From: Enoplosus armatus
Taxonomy: Eukaryota; Chordata; Actinopteri; Centrarchiformes; Enoplosidae
NCBI RefSeq assembly: GCF_043641665.1
Contig: NC_092186.1
Coordinates: forward strand, 26,259,501-26,323,500
Length of the DNA: 64,000 bases
Direction of reading: 5' to 3'
Position numbers and translations under genes: made by a program. The notes under the pieces were generated by a model. That model made no database searches and was not told the DNA's origin. It saw only the letters and a list, made by a program, of their open reading frames with translations. This document shows, one piece after another, positions 46,762-58,975 of the stretch (the stretch's first letter is position 1; each line of letters begins with the position of its first letter).

Positions 46762-47409
46762 TAGAGTGCGGCAGGATTGAGTCCTATAACCCCAAAATGA
46801 TTGATGACAATTTTTACACTTACACGTTCCCTCGTCTGGAAGTCAATGGGTTTTTTTGAATGGGTTTTTGGTTAGATGCCTGAAATAAGGTCTGTGGTTA
46901 ACACAAGCTGAAGAGATTTCAACGTTTTGTTCTACGACATAAAATACGTCAGTAGATACCCCCACTCGTGAATTTTGAAGGTTTTACGTGTCTTAAAAAA
47001 GGCGGTTGCCGCAGACATTAAACGTCTTCACGCCGAACACGAAAAGTCATCTACTCACTAGCCCGCCTACAGCCTCGTTGTGTTTATACTCTATATTTAT
47101 CTGTCTATATATCTATATCTATCTATATTCTCTTAAATGTTACGCTTAGTGGTGGTGTAGTTCATTTGTAGCCTAACATTAGCTTTTTACTTCTGGCATT
47201 TCCATTTACGCTTCAAAAATCATAAAAGTGGTGTTCATTACTGAATATTATCTTGCTGAACAAAACGTGTAAGTATCATCATCTTTAGTTTGCCACAGAG
47301 CTTATTTTCTGCAATAATCCAAAATCCCATTGGCTTTTAGTCGAGGGAACCAGGGCGATGCTAACTTCCGGGTTGGCCCACAAAAATACGTCATCCCTGC
47401 AACACTCTA
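46762..47409. mobile_element. TA-flanked MITE, copy 2 (longest uninterrupted)
   Basis: The left end is TAGAGTGCGGCAGGA; the right end is tccctgcaacactcta, with TA at both borders. The interior matches copy 1 (7064-7835) without the LINE tail. It has extra sequence between the cttagtggtggtg block and the ttctgcaataatccaaaat block. No transposase is present. Confidence 0.85.
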
Positions 47410-48351
47410 TTTCTAGGATACAGTGACATGTGTCTGCCTGATGCTTCTTCTTCCTACCACTCTGCTCACTGATTACGTGGATGAAAAATTAATAGCGCCG
47501 ACTGCAGCCTTGTACAAACTGCTGTCCTTTCATGTCACAACATCAATAGGAACTGAACAGTTTGTTGATTCTTTCATGTGGGTAATAAGGGTACGGGGGG
47601 GGGGGGCAAAGATGGAGCCCAGGAGAGCAAAACACAACAACCCTGAGGTGCATATCAACATTTTATTAAGACAGCAGCCGGGTGTGCTACTGCTCGCTAA
47701 ATGCTCTTTCTCCAGCACACACATATGGGTGCTCACTGCCTCTACAAACATACTGACACACATTCACTTCACAGATGTGAAGGAAATAAACTGGAGTGAA
47801 ATAGCTGAGCCGTCCAAAATGACTGATGAACAGTGGCACAGGAGTTATTTAGCAGTGCATCTGTAAATGGTTAAAAACGTGAACGCACTACAAGAAAACA
47901 GCAGGTCTGAGATCAGTGTTCTTTACTCTCATTGTACTTAGAGTGATGTTCAACGCTTCCGCTTCCAACTATCACAAGCTAACATTACCTTGCAAACCTT
48001 AGCTAGCTAGCTGAACAGTCAGTAACACAGATACTTTGTGACATTTAGGGATAATGTCAAGGAGGAAAGGTGAAAGCCAAAACACCTCAGCAGTGTCTTC
48101 CTCATCGCCATCGCCTCCAGTATTTGATCGTCTGAAAAAAAATGTCTAACATTCGCGGCTCCACCAAGTCAACATCGTTAGCCCAGCCGGCGAGCACCCC
48201 GTACTCGGTAACGTATTTACTGCAGACTGTACATTTTAATGCAACACGGTAGCAATGCTGCTTTGCTTGCATTCACCCACCCAGTCTAAGTTTTACTCTA
48301 GGGGACTTTCAGGGTTTGGTGGCATTCGAATAAGTAATGTTAGCCTAGTTT

Positions 48352-48444
48352 GCCCAACACGAAGTCCACTTAGCTTGTTTGCTAACGAGGGCGAATTGCT
48401 AGCTAGCTAACATAACCAAATACTGTCTTGAGTGAATAATGACA
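48352..48444 (+). repeat. Direct repeat, copy 1
   Basis: Shares gcccaacac, tagcttgtttgctaac, gaattgctagctag and aaatactgtcttgag with 49737-49830. The family is unknown. Confidence 0.75.
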
Positions 48445-49736
48445 TTTGTGTTATTATTTTTTTCTGGACAATACGCCAGTATTTGAGTGCATTAACTGTG
48501 AATTGTGAATTACGCCCAATGAGCCACTGTCGAATGTTTATATTTTTTAAATAAAAGGACATGGCATTTTTTTGGTTTTAATTTTTTTGATCTGGTGGAG
48601 ATGGGGTCATGGGGTGAGTTGGCTTTGTAGCACGTTTTAAATAATAATAATAATAATGATAATAAAATATTATCATTATTATCATTATCATTATTATAAT
48701 AAAGTAAAATATCAGTAAGACATGCATGTGCATGCATCCATTCCATCATTACTGCTCTTTATATAACTTCCCAGTGTGAGTAATGGCTCTTGAGCAGCGC
48801 CACCCCTCCATACACATGCACAACAGGAAAAAACTAAAAATCAATGTTGGGGGGGGCACAGCAGGCTCAGACAGTGAGATCGGCTGCATCAGCTTGTTAC
48901 AAACTATAGGGCTGAGGGAAGAACAACAGTGTTTGACCAAAGTACTGATGATCAGTCATGTTGAGTAGCTGGTCTCTTTGTGTCCCCCGAGCAGGAGATG
49001 CTAGGGTGAACATGGGCATATGTGACACAAGTGGCGGCGGTTTGGTGGCTCGAGCACGGTGATATGAATATTTTAACCACGTGTTGCTGGCACAACACAT
49101 AAGCTAAGTGCCCCACCCTACAGCTGGGATCAAATGTCAAAGCTGGCTGCCAGACTGTAGACGCGTGCAGTGTGGAGCCGTCATGTGTGGGTATGTCAAC
49201 AACATTTTTCAGGATGGTCTCAAGTTCAGCACTGACCATTAAAAGGAAGAGCAAGATTGTTAAAAAAAAACAACAACATCAGCTTTACCTCACATTTTGC
49301 TCTTTAGTTCTTCACTGACGTCAGTATTTATTTAATTTTGTGAATAAATGGCCAAAATATTTCAGTTCAAGGAGAATTCCTATTAACATGCTTCTTTTAA
49401 GCTATTAGTTAGTGGCCTTGTTTAATCACCCTGGGAGAAAAATCACAGAGGGGAGCGCACAGAATTTCTCCACTTGCTGTAGGTCAACAGACTGGAATGC
49501 AATGCAACCACAACACATGCTGAGATGTGAGTTTGGACAGCAGCTGCAATCAGACATACATTAACCTACACAATCTATTTATATGCATATAGGGCCCACT
49601 TGAGTGCAAACATCAAATTCACTGAAGGTTGTTGAAAGGCATTCTAGAAAATCACTAACTTAGAAAAAAACATGACAGTTTGAGTAAAAGTGGCATCAAC
49701 TAAAATCAAGTTATGACACTTTGAGGTCCTATATGA

Positions 49737-49830
49737 GCCCAACACAAAGTCCACGTAGCTTGTTTGCTAACTCGGGGGAATTGCTAGCTAGTTAATGTAG
49801 CAAAATACTGTCTTGAGCAAATAACGTCAT
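49737..49830 (+). repeat. Direct repeat, copy 2
   Basis: About 85 percent similar by eye to 48352-48444, 1.39 kb away in the same orientation. Confidence 0.75.
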
Positions 49831-51028
49831 CTACTTCATTCAGACTCCCGGGGCTGATCTGGCTGGTTAAATTGGCTAGCTTGCCGTTTGCAAATCAATT
49901 TATCAGTCATCGATACGAAGCAACCAGCGCCAGATCCATGCAGCGTACATAGGCTTGCTCGCTAACATCATGGCTAGCAGAATACTACCTGAGTGGATCT
50001 GTTAGTTGGCTAGCTTGCCAAATTACTCCACCAGCCGACATGATCCATGACACTAACTGATGTATTATGACAAACAGCATTGATTTTAGTCAACAATAAA
50101 TTATGTAACGGTACAAAGCAAAGGTGTGTTAACATTATAGGGAGGCCAGCGGTGACAGAGAAAGGCAGCGGGGGAACACAGCGTGTAACATTACAGCCAG
50201 AATATTTTCACATGTAAATTCACGGCCACCGGTGTCAAAAACAACCACTTTTTGCAAACTCCATATAGAACCTATGGAAGGTCTTTTCACACCAAGTTCA
50301 AATGTATGTGTGAGATATCCACAAAAAAACCAAGCAGGGTTTCTTTTGCTTCTTGCAAAACCAAAGATGCAAGATGCTTATCCATTACTCCATTGCTGAC
50401 AATTGCAGAAAAAGAAAAAAGAAAATAGAACATGACGAATTTCATCTGAGACTTGGCGTGCACTGTTCCTGTGCAAAACTTAAGCGCTCATGTTATTTGC
50501 AGATTCATCAGCAGGGTGGGGGGAAAAAAAGCCAAGCAAGTGTACAGTAGATTCCATGAATCATTGCAGCCATCCTTAATAAATAAATCAGACAACCTTG
50601 CTTCATTTTCTGATTCTGGAGGAGGCTCAAAATGACTGGGAAAAGTACACTGTGGTACATTTAACAGCAACATGTGTTGTTTTATTTGTATGCTGTTACA
50701 ATACTCCCAGAGGAGGCACGGTCCCAGTCTTCAGGTATCATTGAGTCTTGGTACTGATACCACACAATATTCTGCACACCTTACTTCAAGAGATGTCAGT
50801 AAACGCCATGTCTACAACCATATCTGATCACGACACCAAATGCTATCTCATCAGTCGTTAATTACTGCTGCACTTGTGAATGATGATAGTTCATTTTGAC
50901 CACATCAATGGGTTGAGTGAACTAAGCCTTTGATCTGTGATAGGACTCACTGACAAAACATGCTTGGATTTGTATAATGCTCTAGAGCCCACACTAGGGC
51001 AGACCTGCAGCAGTGATTTACATGAGCT

Positions 51029-51050
51029 CCCCCCCCCCCCCCCCCCCCCC
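51029..51050. repeat. Poly-C tract
   Basis: An uninterrupted run of 22 C residues. It is a likely source of sequencing error. Confidence 0.95.
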
Positions 51051-52221
51051 AACACAAATTTAACAGACATCAATTATTAACTCAGGTTTATGAGCTTGCT
51101 TGCTGCAGGGAAGAAAAACTGGCATTGTCTATATTCAAGAGGCGGCCCACACCCTCACTTTAAAAAGGCAATAAACTGAATTAAAAATGTACATTTTCCA
51201 TCTTTCACAGGGGATGGGAAGGCTTGATTGAGTGGCAGTTCCCTCTGCTGTAACTCCAAACCCAATTCAAATGATCCACTAAACCAAGCACAAGTTGGGC
51301 TCTCTCTCCACCAGTGAGGAGCAGTTCGGAAAATGGACACTACTACACGAACTTCGCTCATGGATAGATTATATGAAAGCCGAATTTCCAACGGGGAACT
51401 ACTGATTCAAAAAATGCCTGTTAAGATATGTGTTATCACATGCGTGAATTTGCCAGTAAGCGAGTTCACACGAAATTGAAAGCTCTGTAAGGGAATTCGG
51501 TGTTGCGTTTTTCCGCGCGCGAGAGGCAGTCACTCATTGGGGCACAGGCTGGGGGATCCAGGGTATTTCTGCATGTTGACAGCTACAAGGCTAAATAAGA
51601 TGCTGTTAGAAAGGTAACAGGATGGTGCCACACTTCTCCATTTCCAGTGCCTCCTCTCATGGGAGGTGCCTCCATCCATCATGAGGATGAGGGATACTGC
51701 GAGGGGGGTGGGGGGGTGGTAAAGGGTTAGGATAACCTGGCTAGCCAAGCCTCAACCCACACTGATAATGGGTCCATAGGTGGGTTTGCGGCTAGCATCT
51801 GGCTGGAGCAGCGGGGTTAGCTGCATTCCAGCAAAGATACGGCAATTTAGACAGGTGCAACAGCATCATCATCATCATCATCCAGCAGCCGTGCACTGCC
51901 TGCTTCCACCGCTCCTTCCACCTTGACAAATATCCAGTGGAAAAATGCCCAAAGCCAGACAAACCAACAACCCCCGTGTGCGGACAGTAAGACCAGCCTT
52001 GAATTCCATGACGAAAATTGTTGAATCGCGCGAGCGAATAAGTGGCGGAGCTAGCTAACACCCCGCTTCAGCACAGCGACCAAACGAACCGCTGTTAGCC
52101 TCGTCGCTGGGCTGGCTGGCTGGCTGGCTGGCCGGCTGCCTCCCTCCGCTCCGAGATGAGGCATCGAATTAAAACAGCGAGTGGGACAAGAAACACAGCA
52201 CAGCGCGTTGTTAACACTCAC
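51051..52221. other. CG-rich downstream flank of a minus-strand first exon
   Basis: CG dinucleotides are denser here than in surrounding DNA (for example gcgcgcgag near 51518 and the 52020-52100 area). It holds (ATC)n at 51864-51882 and (GGCT)n at 52107-52138. For the minus-strand gene this is the start of intron 1. No second exon was recognised. Confidence 0.5.
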
Positions 52222-52232
52222 CTTTCTGCCAT
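52222..52232 (-). CDS. Putative first coding exon of an unidentified gene
   Basis: On the minus strand ATGGCAGAAAG is followed at once by GTGAGT (donor GT at 52221-52220), a full-consensus splice donor. The exon would encode Met-Ala-Glu plus the first two bases of an Arg or Ser codon (phase 2). The -3 base is A, a favourable start context. Upstream lies CG-rich sequence (52233-52400) suitable as a 5' untranslated region and promoter, with no TATA box seen. The gene would run toward lower coordinates, away from calr. I could not find exon 2. Three residues are not enough to name it, so the product is unknown. The alternative is a non-coding transcript or chance. Confidence 0.45.
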
Positions 52233-52400
52233 TTTCCCCGACAGTTCTCTTAAAATCCGTTTAGAATAAATCCCACAGCGTCTCCCATGTTGCCGAAATT
52301 GCGGTCGCCGCAGTCAACGAGTCACTCCTTCCAGACCAGCGGCAAGCTCCCAACGATAGCGTGCGCCGCTTTCGACCAGTGCCTTCACAATAAAAGCTTC
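52233..52400 (-). promoter_or_regulatory. Putative 5' UTR and promoter with a uORF
   Basis: This is a CG-rich block just upstream of the ATG at 52232. It contains a 12-codon upstream frame, ATG at 52288 to TAA at 52250-52252 (MGDAVGFILNGF), ending 17 bases before the main ATG, so it could damp translation. A CCAAT box is in reverse orientation to the gene at about 52407-52411. The transcription start is not determined. Confidence 0.4.
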
Positions 52401-52411
52401 TCACCAATCGT

Positions 52412-53004
52412 GTGAATGTGGCACATCATTTTGGAAATATAAAGGTACCATAAAAAATATAAACGAGATACGGTGTAGTCATATAGATAAACAGGACTGA
52501 TCAAAAACAAAATATTATGAAACTTATAAGCTATGTCAAAATAACAAGTACCATGAAAAAACTAATTTTATCTACTGTTTTCATGTAATGGTAGACCAAA
52601 ACCCAATTTCTTGATGTTAACCCTCTTACTTTGGTGTCATCTGTACTATCATGATATCATTTCACAAACATTCACGTTAGTCTCAAAAGCTGCTATAACA
52701 AGGTGGCCCTACTGAGTGTATTTTTATCAACATACACTTACATACCTGTACACCTATGGAAGTTAATGCAGAAGAATCCACACATGTCATATGGCAACTT
52801 GTGCACTGTTTTAAGTTATACTGTCAAATCGGAGGGTAAACGGTCATTCAGCAGAAGTTACCACTAAAATATTATTACGCTTTCCTCATAGTAGGAAAGT
52901 CAAAACCAAAAATGCAAACCGAAACCACAACTATTTTATTCTGAAGTTAACACCCAATAACTTCCGGTGTTACTCTTGATCATTTTCGCTAACTGGACAC
53001 AAAA
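52412..53004. other. Non-coding stretch, nothing recognised
   Basis: AT-rich; no element end or exon. Confidence 0.4.
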
Positions 53005-53153
53005 GGGAACGCGCACGGGTTGTTTCAAGTGGTGATGCGTTCATGTTAAATGAAAATTATATATATATTTAATTGATTATTATATATATTATAACATATT
53101 TCATAACATAACTTGGACGCATCACCACTTGAAACAACCAGTGCTCCTCGTTC

Positions 53154-53155
<2 letters not shown>
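53005..53155. repeat. Large palindrome with a 23-bp perfect stem
   Basis: 53018-53040 (ggttgtttcaagtggtgatg + cgt) is the exact reverse complement of 53117-53139. The arms extend outward imperfectly to about 53006 and 53154 (ggaacg...cac). The 76-base centre is AT-rich and partly self-complementary. It is a MITE-like or hairpin-forming element. Confidence 0.85.

Positions 53156-53208
<53 letters not shown>
53155..53208. repeat. (TA)n(TG)n microsatellite
   Basis: Five TA units then about 22 TG units, abutting the palindrome. Confidence 0.96.
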
Positions 53209-53209
<1 letters not shown>

Positions 53210-54101
53210 TTATATGGGGTTCTTGTTTATGTGCTGCTCATCAGAGACTTCAAGCGGTACATCTGTATGCCTGTGTCAGGGTTTAAGGGATGGCAGTCAG
53301 TCTAGCATGCTCTGGGGGGTGGGGTGGGGGCACCCTGGACAAGTCTCCAATGCATCACAGGACTAATTAGAAACACAGAAAGGCATATTTTCTTTTGACC
53401 ACTGACAGGCGGGGATCACACTCAGCTGTCCTTTAAACCTAATTATTAGGGAATCATTTAGCGATTCTGATAGCTTCATATCACAGGTACAGCTGAGCTC
53501 CAGCACGTCCCCAAACCGTGATCAAGCAGCTAGTTGTTTTGTAGATGTTTTGTAACATGCAACATGCAAGTCATTGTCTGATTCTTTCCAAATGAAAGAT
53601 GTTTTCAAATTATGTTCTGTTGCCCTAAAAAAAATACCCTCAGAATGACAGTTGATAGTTAGTTGGGAACCTTATTGCCCAGACTATGGAAAACTGTCTT
53701 AGACTTCACTGGACAGCGTTAAAATACTATAAAACAGTTGATGAGGACAAACAGCAGGAACACAGTATCAACAAACAACATGATTTAAGCTAAACATGAT
53801 TTACAAGTTGCACAATATTGTCACAATATTTGCACCATTAAAGTACATTATCAACTAAGGATTACCTTCAATCAATAATAACAATAACAATAATCCTGTG
53901 GCCCTGTTTTATAGAGGGACCCTCTGGAATCAATAGGGCCCAACAGCACATTTATTTGACAGACAGGTTTTACATCTAGTTTGTTATTCATCTGTTTAAT
54001 ATGAAGCAATAACTAATGCTGCTATTTGAGTTATTTCATATCAGCAACACTCAAGTTTAACATATAGGAAACAGGCTCCTGATAAGTTCTGTTTCACTGT
54101 G

Positions 54102-54150
<49 letters not shown>

Positions 54151-55419
54151 CTGACTGCGGCCTCAAGTGGACATTCAGCTGAACTTCTGCCGAGTGTCCC
54201 AACTCAACAAAATAATCCCAGACTACGTTAAAACATTCTGCTTCATATGAATTCAGTATTAAGAAAACTCGTGTCATTTTATTTGGGCCTCATTTAGAAA
54301 CTGAATGTTTTCATGTTTCTATAGATAACAAGCTTCTGAAGTTCTATAAGTAAGTAAAATAGCAACAATTATGGGGAAAATGGCAAAGTAAGACACCTCC
54401 TGAATTTTAGCACTACATCAGCAAGATTTATCATAAAAGAGATTTGTTAGATACATAGATTGTGTTTCTACAAGCTATTGCCATTCTGAATGTTTTTCAA
54501 ATGTCAGCAGACCTAACCCTGTATGCAACTACCAAACCAGGAACAGTCAACAGATTCATTTTCAAGAACTTCAAAGTCAAAATTTAGAGGTCCAAAAATC
54601 TGGAATTCAATTCCCACTCATTTTTTAAATCAGATGATTGATGTCTGGCGTTATTTTGCTCCTCAAATGTGATATTTACTTCTCAAGCCACACAGCCTTG
54701 GACACCTGTTACTCTATGATTCTTTTCTTCTTTTCTGTGCTCTGTGAATTAGTTCATCTTAATTAGCTAATGGCTAATTATTTGTAATGCAAATGCAGCT
54801 GTGTGGCTAAGCAGATATGTTGGATTTTAATAGAGATTTTATATATGCACACATAAACACAGTTATACACATTTCCATACACATTTCCAGCTGTTCAAAC
54901 TGAGAGAAATGGAAGGTGTGTGGTCAGGGGTGGACTGAAGTTAGGGCCCTAAACACACTATTGTCTCCTCCGAGATCTTTTCAATCATGTGTATAGAACG
55001 GATGTAGATTCAGTCCATACATTCACCTTTTTATATAAATATGAGGATGTTTTACATTAGTCCTGACCCTTTGTGTCAGATGCACACTGACTTTCTCTCA
55101 TTTTAAACAACTTTTGGATACTTTCGGGTGGTCGTTTATTTTTGATCTTATACATGATTTGTGCAATTTTAAAATCGACCAAGTTTAGAGCTTTTAATAA
55201 ATGGTGGGTTGCCTTTTATTTGTTACACATTGGCCCCACCCCACACACCCACCCCTTTACACCCACAGTATAATACAAAAATCAACAACCACACAAGCAA
55301 ACAAACGTAAAACAAATCCACATAATGATGATGTGTTTGCCCATACTTCCACACAGTACGTAATGTATGGTAGTGAACAATACAAAGTCTAAAAAAAAGC
55401 TTGAGCATTTGATTCCTGT
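53209..55419. other. Non-coding stretch with a SINE-like fragment and a GT tract
   Basis: 53325-53370 (caccctggacaagtctccaa, tgcatcacaggac) resembles part of the SINE-like repeat at 3170. (TG)n then (CG)n is at 54103-54151. No gene was recognised. Confidence 0.45.
54103..54151. repeat. (TG)n(CG)n microsatellite
   Basis: About 21 TG units followed by gcgcgcg; alternating purine-pyrimidine, so Z-DNA prone. Confidence 0.95.
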
Positions 55420-56080
55420 GTGACCAAATTCTTCTCTACAATAGCTGAATCCTTTTTGTAAGATAATAACTTGGGTTTTGCAGTTGCATTGTTAGTTATT
55501 TCAGTTAATACCCTCCATGCAAGTTTAATATTGTTCCCATTATCTTCCAGTCATTTACTATAATAGCTATAATCTTATTGCATGCATGTTGTATACCCTT
55601 ACTCCACCAAGGTTTATCAACAAACTTCTGCTTCATGTCTTATTTTACTAAACTAGACAAATAGACCAACATGTCTCATAAGCTTCATCCACATCGTCAA
55701 CATGTCTCCCTCGAGAGAAATGATGGGACTTTGTGCTTTATGTCCTATTGATTTGTACGTTTTAACTTCATTTTTAGTTTTAACACGGCTCTGATGGGTT
55801 ACAAAGACTGGTAAATGGCCACCAACATCATTTACGTGAATAGTCCACCTACTACTTTCACTTCAATAACATTTGTAAATATACTGCAGCGCTGTGAGTT
55901 GTTGCTCTGCTTTGCCTTTTAATTGTGGGATATAAACTCATGTTGCACACGTGGGTTTAAATCAATACATTTGGATCGATACTGAAATCCCCCACACACA
56001 AACACGACTTTCTTGACAACCAAATTACCTTGTCCATAAATGTATCAATAGAAGATGCTGGGATTCTATACACACAACTT
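55420..56080 (-). mobile_element. L2/CR1-like LINE, endonuclease region relic
   Basis: Read on the minus strand from about 56080 down, fragments match the apurinic-endonuclease domain of CR1/L2-type LINEs in order: IPASSIDTFMDK, CVGDFSIDPN (family form GDFNIDL), HVCNMSLYPTIKRQSRATTH (family form MSLYPTITRPSRITTHS), VGGHLPVF-like, HQS..KT, then VDEAYETCW and INLGGVRVYNMHAI. Many stops make it a dead relic. The reverse transcriptase and 3' end are absent. Confidence 0.7.
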
Positions 56081-56736
56081 CAGAACATATTTTTTTGATT
56101 CCTAAAAATTATTGATTGTTAAAAAAAAAAAAACTTTCATATCCCTCTATTTCATTAAACTGCTATGGTTGAAATCACTACTGTAATAACCTCATCCAAT
56201 CAGATGAAAACATTCATTAAACTATCAGTCTAATATTGTTTCATAAGGACGATCAAAATAAATATTTTTATTCTACACTGCGTACAAACTTTAAAATAAT
56301 ATTAAGATGACAGATGTGTGGTGAATAGATGTAATATTGTGTGAATACTGTTACTGGGGTAAGTTGGTGAACTCAAATCAAATGTCAGCAGCAGCAGCAG
56401 CAGCACCATGATCAAGTCCCATACACGTGTTGACGAAACCACCCAGCTCCGCGGCTCTCATTCACACACCTGGTGGTATCATTTTTCCATTCAGGTCCAC
56501 AGTGTGGGCGCCACAGTATTTTCCTCTAATCATTCCTTTAAACGCATGTGTCAGAGCAGAAAAGCCTGACATTTTGTGGGAGACCCTCAGAACCCTCTTG
56601 TGCTGTTTGGACCTTGCAGGGGTGCAGGACCAAGTGTGTTGCACAAGGAGACATTGTCTCTTGGCGCTCTGCATCTGCGCTTGTGTGGAATATTTGTGAC
56701 CTTGTTTTAGCTGTATTTTCCATCAACAGCTCCCTG

Positions 56737-56773
<37 letters not shown>

Positions 56774-57253
56774 ATGCTTCCTGTAGAGTGTTGCTATTTT
56801 GACACCTTGGTGTTTGACTTTACACAATCTCTCTCATGGCTGGATGATCTCGACATGCCATCAATCAGGGTTCATCATACACACATTGTTCTTGTCTTTT
56901 ATTCCTCTTGCTGTCTGGTATGTTCCCTCGGTCTCAGCTGCCTCCTGCTTCCTTGTTTCAGTGCGTCAGTATGCCGGTGAAGGACTGAGAGTTGACAGTC
57001 GTCAAGGTTCTTGTCATGAAGGCTGTGACAGACACATAGGGGCCTCAGCATCACGCCCAGCTACCCATTTTCGCTCCTTGAACATCTTGCAGTAGTACAG
57101 CAACACACTGAGATCAACGGCTTTGTAACCAATTTCATGTGATGGACAACAGTGTGCTGCTGGTGTGGATGTAGCGGTAGTGAAGTACGTGGCATTTACC
57201 TTGACATACCACACTGCTTAGTGTGAGTGAATGTGAGTTGCCCTATGTTGAGA
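56081..57253. other. Non-coding stretch with (CAG)n and (GT)n
   Basis: (CAG)n at about 56388-56405 and (GT)n at 56738-56770. The frames near 56427-57095 have no recognised domain. Confidence 0.45.
56738..56770. repeat. (GT)n microsatellite
   Basis: About 16 GT units. Confidence 0.96.
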
Positions 57254-57776
57254 TTAAAGGTCCCATATCATGCTCATTTCAGGTCTATATTTTTATTCTG
57301 GGACTCCACTAGAGTAGCTTTGCATGATTCACAGTTCAAAAAAGTCTTAATTATCTCCTCCTGGCCCCTTCTGCAGCCCCTCAGTTCACCCTCTGTCTGA
57401 AACAAGCCATTTTAGACAAACTGAACAACCTCCAAAAAAACAAAAACTTGAAGAGTAGTTCCTGAGCAGAGTGCTCCAATAACTTAGACAGACTGAGCGG
57501 GTGGATGAGCGTCCCTGTACTTCGTGGGCGTGCTGTGCCAGGAGCAAATGACCTGCTGGGGGCGTGGCTGAGTGCGGTGACTGTATAGTTGTGACATCAC
57601 AACCTTATGGAAGTCCTGACAGCTTGGTTAAAGGCACAATGTCTGAATACGGGCTGTGTGGATTTCTCCGCTAACTGAGCGTTTTGATACGTTCACAGTA
57701 TTCATACAGCACCTAGAGCTGCTTTATAATCAAACAAGACATGGAAATCTCACTTTCTACAATACGGGACCTTTAA
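57254..57776 (-). mobile_element. TTAA-flanked MITE, copy 2 (inverted)
   Basis: It starts TTAAAGGTCCCATATCATGC and ends TACGGGACCTTTAA; TTAA is at 57254-57257 and 57773-57776. The interior is the reverse complement of copy 1 at 33149-33665 (for example tgaaacaagccattttagac and ttgtgacatcacaacctta). Both are about 520 bp. Confidence 0.82.
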
Positions 57777-58975
57777 GGAATGGGGGAGCACTTGTGGGTC
57801 AAACTTGTCCCATTTAGCTGGTAGTATAATTTCCTCAAAGCACAGGCAGACACAAGTGGCTTTCTTTCAACGGATTCATTGAAGACTTTTCCAAGTCCAC
57901 CGTGAAAACTAAGCAGTATTGACAAGACATGAAGCATGTTAGCTTAACATAAAAAATAGCATGCACAGCATGTGGAAAAACATTTTACCAACGTAAAAAA
58001 ATACAGACAAACAAAACATACCTCGTTGGCTGCATGGTACAAAAGGGAATAGTATTGATGTGTCCTTATGTCCGGCATAAACCTTTTAGCAGAGCATATA
58101 ACTGCCAGGCCTGATGCTTGCTTGCAAGTGTCCCTGACCACTGTCACGAGAGCAGCCCAACAAAACACTATTCGAAGCTTCAAAATAAAAGTCCTATTGC
58201 ATGTATGAATAATATAGAAATAAAACATGCATCTTAAATTATGATATTGGTCTTCCTAAATATTATATATACAATAATGGTAACTATTACAGGTAGTTTG
58301 TCCTGGCTTGAATTGGCACAGCTGTGCTTTTTGATTGGGGGGTAAGGCAAATGAGTGTGTCATCAGTTTTTGATTTCCTGAACCCTTTCGTCAATGTTTG
58401 CACCTGTCTTTCCTTCATCCTTCATTTGAGCTTGTGGGCTGAAGATGGCCAGTTTGATAACTGGTCTGGCAAGTTAAAAAAAAAAAAATCATGTATTATC
58501 CCTGTTATTAAGTGATAATACCTGAAATGTATTACAAATAATCTTTGTCATTTCACAAAACAAAATTCTAATCGTGAGTGTTCCACGCAGGGTTCAATGA
58601 TGTGTTTCAACGATTTTCCCTGGGATAAATAAAGTTCTATCTTATTATCATAAATTCACTCACAGCTGCAATACAGACTCTGGGGCCTCTCTGTGGCTGC
58701 TGTTGGTACTACTACTTGGACAAACGGTGCTTCAGTGTTATTTTGCAACAAACAAAAAGTTCACTGTTTTACATTGTAAATATGAACAAGACCACATTCC
58801 CACTGTTTTATATGGAAAGGATTACCATATTGTATAGATACAGACATAAACTACTGTTTGCACTTAACTTTTACTTAACGTTTTGTAAGCAAAGCAAATT
58901 TAATCACAATCCAGCTGCTATTTCCCTCTGGTCAGTACTTAAAACAGGTACCTGCAGCCTGTAAATAATTAGATA
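57777..58975. other. Non-coding stretch, nothing recognised
   Basis: A ctgggataaataaagttcta block at about 58619 may be a weak relative of the 34297 LINE tail. No exon is supported. Confidence 0.4.

Larger units (their letters stand above)
47410..51028. other. Non-coding stretch with a 93-bp direct repeat and an AT palindrome
   Basis: It contains the repeat pair 48352-48444 / 49737-49830 and a 15-bp-arm AAT/ATT palindrome at 48650-48682. The frame at 47423-47866 (147 aa) begins just outside the MITE and has no recognised domain. A short frame at 48054-48149 (31 aa, serine-rich) is likewise unassigned. Confidence 0.4.

Noticed and set aside
47423..47866. 147-aa plus-strand frame starting just after a MITE
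   Set aside because: No family resemblance; it crosses a G-run and a CA-rich patch. Kept only as an unassigned frame.
51792..52061. 89-aa minus-strand frame with a Met run
   Set aside because: The Met run is translated (CAT)n; the rest has no family resemblance and lies in the presumed intron.
52222..52232. Naming the minus-strand gene (for example a PALM or ZMYM family member, which can begin Met-Ala-Glu)
   Set aside because: Only three residues are visible and no later exon was recognised.
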